Origin: Chloroflexota bacterium
Lineage (GTDB): Bacteria > Chloroflexota > Anaerolineae > Promineifilales > Promineifilaceae
Assembly (NCBI GenBank): GCA_013112725.1
Contig: JABFFZ010000050.1
Span: 1 to 42,010, forward strand
Reading direction: 5' to 3'
Length of the DNA: 42,010 nt
Below are positions 36,972 through 42,010 of the stretch, one piece after another. The position numbers and the translations under genes are program-made. The notes beneath the pieces are model-generated. The model made no database searches. It saw only the letters and a list, made by a program, of their open reading frames with translations, and was not told the origin of the DNA. How positions within the stretch are numbered: position 1 is the stretch's first letter; each line of letters begins with the position of its first letter.

Positions 36972-39900
36972 CTACTCTTCAAAAGGCAGATTGGCGCAAA
37001 CGGGGCGATAGGACTGCGTTTCTTCATCATCACCGATGTACTGCTCCCACTCGCTGCGGGTCAGGTTGCGCGTCAGACGTGAACAGGCTTCCGGCGCTAA
37101 CTGGTGGGGGCGCAGCAGGTGAACTTTGTTAAAGTCCCACAATACGGCCAGTATGTTGTTGGTGGTGAGGATGTGACGGCCGTTGGGGTGGATAACCAGC
37201 GCCTTAACCGCATCGCCCTGATGGATGCGCCCCAATTCCACCCATGTCCCCAATTCCCAAATACGCAAGTTGCCATCTTCACTGCCGGAGAGTAAGAAGT
37301 TGTTGTTGGGCGTAAAAGCCAGCGAAAGTACCGGCCGGTTGTGGAAGAGATTGGCTTCCAACCGGCCGGTGTTGACATTCCAAACGCGAGTGGCGTTATC
37401 TGTACCGGCAGCTAAATAGCGTCCATCCGGGCTAAAGGTTAGGACATACACCGCTTCGTTGTGGTGGAACTGCTGCCCGGCTTCCCCGGTGACGGCGTCG
37501 TAGAATTGCACACGGCCGTGATCTTCCGCCGTCACAAACTGTGTACTATCGGGTGTGAAGATGATGTCAGAGATGCGTGACACCGGGCGGATGGGGTCAA
37601 ACAGCGTTTCACCGGTGGCGGTATCCCATACGGTCAGGACCAGGTTGCCGTTCAGACTGGTTTCGCTGCCGGTGGTGGCTAACAAACGGCCGTCCGGGCT
37701 AAAGGCCACGGCGCTGACGGTCTGGTCAGCAGCCAGACTGGATACCTGCTCGCCGGTTAATCTGTTCCACAGCCAGACGCCACGATTCTGACCGGCGGCG
37801 GCAATGGTCTGGTTATCGGGGGAAAGCGCCAGGGTGTGCAATGCCTGATCGCTTGTGATCCAGCGCGTGGATTGGGCGGCGGTTATGTCGCCGCCCTGGA
37901 GTGTGGCCATATCCCACAGGCGCAAACCGTCAGCGCCAGCCGTGACGAGCTGGTCGCCGGCGGCAGTCAGGGCCAGGTCATTGACCACATTGGGGTGGGT
38001 GGCCCGGCTGATTTCGGCCGTGTCTTTGGTGACATCCCACAGGGCTATACTCCCATCTGTGTCGCCTGTGGCTAACAATTTACCGTCCGGGCTGAAAGCG
38101 GCGGTGAAAACGGGCGCTTCCTGGATCATATTGCTCACTTCCTGGCCGGTGGCTACGTCCCACAAGATGGAGGTGTTATCATCGCTGGCGGTGACGACAA
38201 ATTTGCCGTTAGGGCTGAAGGTGACGTCGTTGACAAAGGCCTGGTGCTTCATTTCAAACAATTGTTTACCGGTATCAGGCTGCCAGAGGCGGGCAGCGCC
38301 ATCGGCGCTGGCGGTGGCCAATAGTTGGCTGTCGGGGCTGAAGGCGGCGTCCACGATCCAGTTTTCGTGGAAAACGGTGGACATGCGCAGCCAGTTGAAG
38401 CGGTTCCAGATGCGGGCGGTGCCATCATCGGAAAAGGTAGCCAGGCGTTCCCCATTGGGGCTAAATGTAGCGCCATAGATGGGGCCATCATGGGACAGCG
38501 TGACCAGCACTCTGGGATTACGCACGTCCCACACCCAGGCACGGCCGTTGTCATCGCTGCTGACCAGAATGGCGCCATCTGGGCTAAAGGTGACATCCCA
38601 TACAGAGGCGTTCTGATTGGTGCCTAAGACCAGGATGCCGTTAGCCACATTGACCACGCGCACGGTGCCATCATAGGCGCCGTAGGCCAGGTAACGGCCG
38701 TCAGGACTAAATTCCACGTCGTTGATCCACTCTTGATGGGGGAATTGGTGGACAATCTCCCCGGTAGCGGCGTCCCAGATGGTGACATTGCCGGCATAAA
38801 CGCCATCTTCTGGGGTTTGGGCGTCGCCGGTAGCAATGAGGCGGCCATCGGGGCTAAAGGCGGTGGTAAAAACCCATCCGTCATGGGGCAGCAAAAGCAG
38901 TTGGTCGCCAGTAGCCACATCCCACAACACGGCCGTGCCGTCATCACTGGCGGTTAACAGGCGGCGGCCATCCGGGCTGAAGACGGCCTTATTTACCCAA
39001 TCGTCATGATGCAGGGTATATTCAGTGCCGGGTAACCGGGACAATAGACTGCGCAGTAATTGTTCCCCTTCATCCGTTTGCTGCTGCTGGTAAGATTGCA
39101 GCGCCACCAGGGTGCTGAGGACAAATTTGTCTTGTTGGGCCAGCAGTTCGCCGGTGATGGCCGTCTTGAGCGCCTGCGCCTGTTCTTTGAGCAGGGTGGC
39201 AATGTCACGCTGCCGGGCGGTTTCGGCTTCGGCAGCGACGGCCAGATCCCGCTGCTCTTCGGCAATCTCTTTTTGGCGAGCCGCTTCGGCTTCGGCGGCG
39301 ACGGCCAGATCCCGCTGCTCTTCGGCCAATCCCCGCTGTTCTTCGGCGATGCCGCGCTGCTCTTGGGCCACCACCGCCGCCGCTTCGGCCGTGGCTTTGG
39401 CAAAAATGGCAATTTCGCGCTGCAAGACGGCTTCGTGTTCGTTGACGACGGCCGTCGCTCTGGCAGTTTCGGCTAATCCCCGCTGCCGGTTGGCTTCCAC
39501 GCTCTGCCAGTAGGAGAAGACGGCCAGCAGGGCAATGACGATGGAAATGGTGACGCCCGCGGCCAGAATGCGGTTGCGCCGGGTGGTGTCGTTCCGGCTG
39601 TCCAGGATATACCGGGTTTGTAATTCGGTGGGTGCCGGTTCCTTGCCACCGGCCCGGCGCTGCCACTCCTCGGCCTGTTTCAAATCATCGCCACGCAGCA
39701 GGAAGCTGTTGTTACGGCCGTGCCCTTCCCACTCCACCGCCCGGCGCAGCAGGCGGGTGTGCGCCTTGACCCAATCCAGGTCGGTGTGAACCACCTTCAC
39801 CATGTCGGGCATATGCGCCTCTAGCTCGGCTTCGTCGCGCATGTAAATCCAGTTATGCGAGGAGACTTTGGGATGAATGGGGTCGCCCTTTTCCGCGTCC

Positions 39901-40196
39901 CGGTGCAGGACGGGGATGAGGCGTTTGTTGTTGTCTACGGCCGTTTGAATTTCATCGGCACACACTTTGGATTTGAGCGAATCGGGCGAAATGACAAAGG
40001 CAAAGGCGTCGGCATTTTCAATGCCTTGTTTGATTTCCTGCCACCAGTCGGCCGTCAGGGGGATACCTTCCCAATCCACCCACGTTTCCAACCCGGCGCT
40101 GATCAGGTTGTTATGAAGCTGCTGCACAAATGGTTTGTCTTTACGGGAGTAGGAAATGAAAATGCTGACTTTTTTTGATTCGGGTGTTTTGTCCAC
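36972..40196 (-). CDS. TIR domain - transmembrane - coiled coil - WD40 protein
   Basis: GTG 40196 starts MDKTPESKKVSIFISYSRKD; no ATG is available. The 1074-aa protein has a TIR domain at about 9-140 with FISYSRKDKPFVQQLHNNL, DWEGIPLTADWWQEI, FVISPDSLKS and KVCADEIQTA, where Glu82 matches the catalytic glutamate of NADase TIRs. One transmembrane helix follows (about 210-230), then a coiled coil with direct repeats of EEQRDLAVAAEAE (about 235-345), and about 15 WD40 repeats (from about 400; FSPDGRRLLTASDDGTAVLW and others), enough for two seven-bladed propellers. The last 45 residues hold the conserved tail LTRNLTRSEWEQYIGD. Domain order suggests a membrane-anchored sensor with TIR output, as in some bacterial defence proteins; this is inference. 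Confidence 0.9.
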   Translation of the reverse strand: MDKTPESKKVSIFISYSRKDKPFVQQLHNNLISAGLETWVDWEGIPLTADWWQEIKQGIENADAFAFVISPDSLKSKVCADEIQTAVDNNKRLIPVLHRDAEKGDPIHPKVSSHNWIYMRDEAELEAHMPDMVKVVHTDLDWVKAHTRLLRRAVEWEGHGRNNSFLLRGDDLKQAEEWQRRAGGKEPAPTELQTRYILDSRNDTTRRNRILAAGVTISIVIALLAVFSYWQSVEANRQRGLAETARATAVVNEHEAVLQREIAIFAKATAEAAAVVAQEQRGIAEEQRGLAEEQRDLAVAAEAEAARQKEIAEEQRDLAVAAEAETARQRDIATLLKEQAQALKTAITGELLAQQDKFVLSTLVALQSYQQQQTDEGEQLLRSLLSRLPGTEYTLHHDDWVNKAVFSPDGRRLLTASDDGTAVLWDVATGDQLLLLPHDGWVFTTAFSPDGRLIATGDAQTPEDGVYAGNVTIWDAATGEIVHQFPHQEWINDVEFSPDGRYLAYGAYDGTVRVVNVANGILVLGTNQNASVWDVTFSPDGAILVSSDDNGRAWVWDVRNPRVLVTLSHDGPIYGATFSPNGERLATFSDDGTARIWNRFNWLRMSTVFHENWIVDAAFSPDSQLLATASADGAARLWQPDTGKQLFEMKHQAFVNDVTFSPNGKFVVTASDDNTSILWDVATGQEVSNMIQEAPVFTAAFSPDGKLLATGDTDGSIALWDVTKDTAEISRATHPNVVNDLALTAAGDQLVTAGADGLRLWDMATLQGGDITAAQSTRWITSDQALHTLALSPDNQTIAAAGQNRGVWLWNRLTGEQVSSLAADQTVSAVAFSPDGRLLATTGSETSLNGNLVLTVWDTATGETLFDPIRPVSRISDIIFTPDSTQFVTAEDHGRVQFYDAVTGEAGQQFHHNEAVYVLTFSPDGRYLAAGTDNATRVWNVNTGRLEANLFHNRPVLSLAFTPNNNFLLSGSEDGNLRIWELGTWVELGRIHQGDAVKALVIHPNGRHILTTNNILAVLWDFNKVHLLRPHQLAPEACSRLTRNLTRSEWEQYIGDDEETQSYRPVCANLPFEE

Positions 40197-40287
40197 GTTT
40201 ATTGACCCTTTTAGACAATACGTTGTGAATAATGATCATCATGGTTGTTGGCGCTAACGATACATCTGTCAACCAACGGAATCGTTC

Positions 40288-40350
40288 AGACCTGACAGGT
40301 TTTTTACCAGTTCAATTTGAAACTTCACCAGTCAAAAACGTGTCAGGTCT
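40288..40350. repeat. Second AGACCTGACAGGTTTT inverted repeat
   Basis: agacctgacaggttttt at 40288-40304 and its complement at 40334-40350 (one mismatch) flank about 29 bases. It is the same dispersed element as 10068-10130, again at the 3' end of a minus-strand gene (40374-42010) and before the next one. The rest of the 40197-40373 gap holds no gene. Confidence 0.8.
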
Positions 40351-40373
40351 CTGAGGCAATCCGTACTGTACCA

Positions 40374-42010
40374 TTAAGGAGAGACGCTTTCCAGAGCAAA
40401 TAATGGATTGATCGCCGCCAGATTACCGCCGCCTACGTTGATCAGGAGCAAATCGCCGGCCGGGGCGGCCCAGGTAGCCGCCGGTAGGGGAGCGCGCGAG
40501 CCGCCCACTAGCAGGCGCGTCAGGTGAGCGGCGGCGGTATCAATGGCGTAAAGGGTAAGTTCGCTGTGGCTGTCGTTGCTGGTCTGGCTGAGCAGGTAGA
40601 GACGGCCGTGTGCCGCCAGCAGGCGCACTTCCCCGGCAGCCATACCCCGCAGTGAACGCTCCCACTGTACACGGCCGTTGCCGTCCAGGGCGATCAGACG
40701 GTGGTCATACAAATCGCGGTGTGCCAGCAGCATGCCGCCGTCGGGCCGGGCCACCATGCCGCCATCGGGCAAGAGGCCGCCGGGCAGCGCCAGCAGCCAG
40801 TCAGCCGCGCCGGTTTGCTCATGGAGGCGGTACACGCCATTGGCAGCGTAAACCCAGATTTGCCCATTGACACTGACCGGGTGACCGCCCGGTGTGGGCC
40901 AGACAGCAGCGCCACTTTGGTCAACCGTCCACAGGCCATTGGCGTCGGCGGCGGTAGTGATGACCAGTTCATCGGCGGTGCTTGTCCAGTGGAACGGCCG
41001 TGCCGGTAATTCGGCCTGCCACAGTTCTACCCCTTCGCCGGATAAGGCCACCATTTGCTGCCGGGCCAGCAGCAGCACACCGCCGCCCGGCAATGGCAGC
41101 AAGGTGGGTAGCCCGGTGACATCCACGTCTATCTCCCATTGTGTGCTAAAACTCAATTGCCCCTGGGGTGGGGCAACGGCCGTAACTAACCCAAACTGGT
41201 TCGCCAGGTAGAGCAAGGGTTGGGCGGCATCCAGCGCGGCGCTTTCCAGGCGGCGGTCATCGGCCAGGGCATAACGCCAGCGGACACGGCCGTTGACCAT
41301 ATTCAGCCCCACCACCTGCCCATCGGCCAGCACGGCCACTGTTTCGTCATCTATTTGCCCGATGAGTTGGGTGGCGGACGGTGAACCTGAAGCAATTTCG
41401 GGCCACACCCACTGCACACCGGGCGACGCCGCCAACCGTTCCTGCCAGATGGTGGCTGAAGGCGGCAGCCAACCGGCGGTGATGGGGTCTTCCGGCCAAT
41501 AACCGGGGCCGGGCGTGTAGGGCAGGTGGGTGCGAATTTCAAAATGGAGATGGGGCGAGGTGCGCGGCTGGCCGATATTGCCTACCTGTTGGCCCCGGGC
41601 CACACAACTTCCGGCCGGCAAGACCACGCTGGGCGGGTCCAGATGGCCGTAAAAGGAGTAGAAGGAACGGCCGTCGGCAAAGGTGTGCTGGATGATGACC
41701 ACCCCTTTGTCCCGGTTCCACCCTTCCGGTTCGGCATAGGTGACCAGACCATGCCCGATACTATAAACGGCCGTGCCCAGGTTGGGCTGCCCCGCCGGGC
41801 CGCCCCAATCTTCGCCGGCGTGGTATTTATCGTAGCGGGAGCGGAACACGCCAAAATCGCCGCCGCCACGGCTGACGTGGGCGGCGTCTGGCGGGTCTAT
41901 GGGGAAGTCGAGGGTGTCTACCAGGCCGCAGGGGGCACCGGGTTGTGGCGCCGGGTTGCTGAGAATGGCGGCGCGGGGATCGCCGGAGAAGGTGAGGGGC
42001 ACGGCCGTGG
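40374..42010 (-). CDS. M23 peptidase fused to PQQ-like beta-propeller, N-terminus beyond window
   Basis: The frame is open at the right edge (TAVPLTFSG...), so the start lies outside; 545 codons are visible. The M23 LytM domain shows KYHAGEDWGG (zinc His and Asp), VTYAEPEGWNRDKGVVIIQH, FYGHLDPPSVVLPAGSCVAR, and PHLHFEIRTHLPY (HxH). M23 enzymes cleave peptidoglycan peptide bridges. After about residue 200 of the visible part a PQQ/quinoprotein-like propeller follows (VVGLNMVNGRVRWRYALADD, MVALSGEGVELWQAELPA, RLIALDGNGRVQWERSLRG). It is probably an exported cell-wall enzyme, but no signal peptide can be seen because of the cut. It may form an operon with the TIR gene 177 bp downstream, though an inverted repeat lies between. 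Confidence 0.85.
   Translation of the reverse strand, partial: TAVPLTFSGDPRAAILSNPAPQPGAPCGLVDTLDFPIDPPDAAHVSRGGGDFGVFRSRYDKYHAGEDWGGPAGQPNLGTAVYSIGHGLVTYAEPEGWNRDKGVVIIQHTFADGRSFYSFYGHLDPPSVVLPAGSCVARGQQVGNIGQPRTSPHLHFEIRTHLPYTPGPGYWPEDPITAGWLPPSATIWQERLAASPGVQWVWPEIASGSPSATQLIGQIDDETVAVLADGQVVGLNMVNGRVRWRYALADDRRLESAALDAAQPLLYLANQFGLVTAVAPPQGQLSFSTQWEIDVDVTGLPTLLPLPGGGVLLLARQQMVALSGEGVELWQAELPARPFHWTSTADELVITTAADANGLWTVDQSGAAVWPTPGGHPVSVNGQIWVYAANGVYRLHEQTGAADWLLALPGGLLPDGGMVARPDGGMLLAHRDLYDHRLIALDGNGRVQWERSLRGMAAGEVRLLAAHGRLYLLSQTSNDSHSELTLYAIDTAAAHLTRLLVGGSRAPLPAATWAAPAGDLLLINVGGGNLAAINPLFALESVSP

Larger units (their letters stand above)
117..42008. repeat. Highly iterated palindrome ACGGCCGT, about 90 copies across the window
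   Basis: Examples: 117-124, 243-250, 2786-2793, 3573-3580, 3583-3590, 3841-3848, 22278-22285, 26325-26332 and 27996-28003. I counted about 93 by eye. Chance expectation at this base composition is about one. It occurs in coding regions (often read as Thr-Ala-Val, Gly-Arg or Arg-Pro), in gaps, in a terminator and in a promoter spacer. It is nearly absent from 22286-27995. Confidence 0.9.

Noticed and set aside
1..42010. tRNA or rRNA genes
   Set aside because: I looked through the gaps over 100 bases and saw no cloverleaf or conserved rRNA segment. A covariance-model search would be decisive.

Overview
The window is about 42 kb of dense bacterial DNA (roughly 56-58 % GC by eye) with 29 protein-coding or decayed gene loci on both strands and no rRNA, tRNA or CRISPR array that I could find. 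The gene set suggests a member of the Chloroflexota, probably of the Anaerolineae/Caldilineae type. It includes an NB-ARC/TPR STAND protein, a TIR-WD40 protein, TolB-like propeller lipoproteins, a YfhO-type membrane protein, a wax-ester-synthase-like acyltransferase, a FecR/DUF5666 surface protein and paired lipB-lipA. That assignment is inference from gene content and style, not from a marker gene. The clearest genomic signature is the palindrome ACGGCCGT, which I count about 90 times (about once per 450 bp, against roughly one expected by chance).

Layout. 1-2400 (minus): an operon with an effector-associated adaptor (253 aa) followed by an NB-ARC-TPR STAND ATPase that runs off the left edge. 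2660-5134 (plus): a small membrane protein, elongation factor P, a secreted LysM protein and a SAM methyltransferase. 5077-11806 (minus): a YfhO-like membrane protein, the ruins of a DUF433/DUF5615-type toxin-antitoxin pair, a ClpA/B-like double AAA+ ATPase, and lipA-lipB for lipoate synthesis. 12164-22322 (plus): ParB-like/universal-stress fusion, histidine phosphatase, RlmM/FtsJ-like methyltransferase, WS/DGAT acyltransferase with an extra helix-hairpin-helix tail, cNMP-binding protein, degenerate CinA, GT4 glycosyltransferase, YraN and MiaA.

22372-27605 (minus): a block of secreted or lipoprotein genes (M23 peptidase with golvesin-like domain, two TolB-like propellers, one broken by an in-frame stop). 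It is nearly free of the ACGGCCGT motif and more AT-rich, so it looks recently acquired. 27789-30833 (minus): M14 carboxypeptidase-like lipoprotein, nicotinate phosphoribosyltransferase and a small membrane protein. 30984-36951 (plus): ECF sigma factor with a FecR/DUF5666 membrane protein, M20 peptidase, TPR membrane protein and an internally deleted DinB-like gene. 36972-42010 (minus): a TIR-transmembrane-coiled coil-WD40 protein and an M23 peptidase/PQQ-propeller protein cut by the right edge.

The intergenic and some coding regions are full of short palindromes and 7-8 bp tandem repeats. Several have entered genes: two in-frame palindromic inserts lie in the NB-ARC gene, one palindrome supplies a stop codon in a propeller gene, and simple repeats form the C-terminus of the phosphatase and the start region of MiaA. 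The best candidates for something new are the iterated ACGGCCGT palindrome, the palindromic elements inserted in reading frame, and the adaptor + NB-ARC-TPR operon, which has the look of a conflict (defence/cell-death) module.
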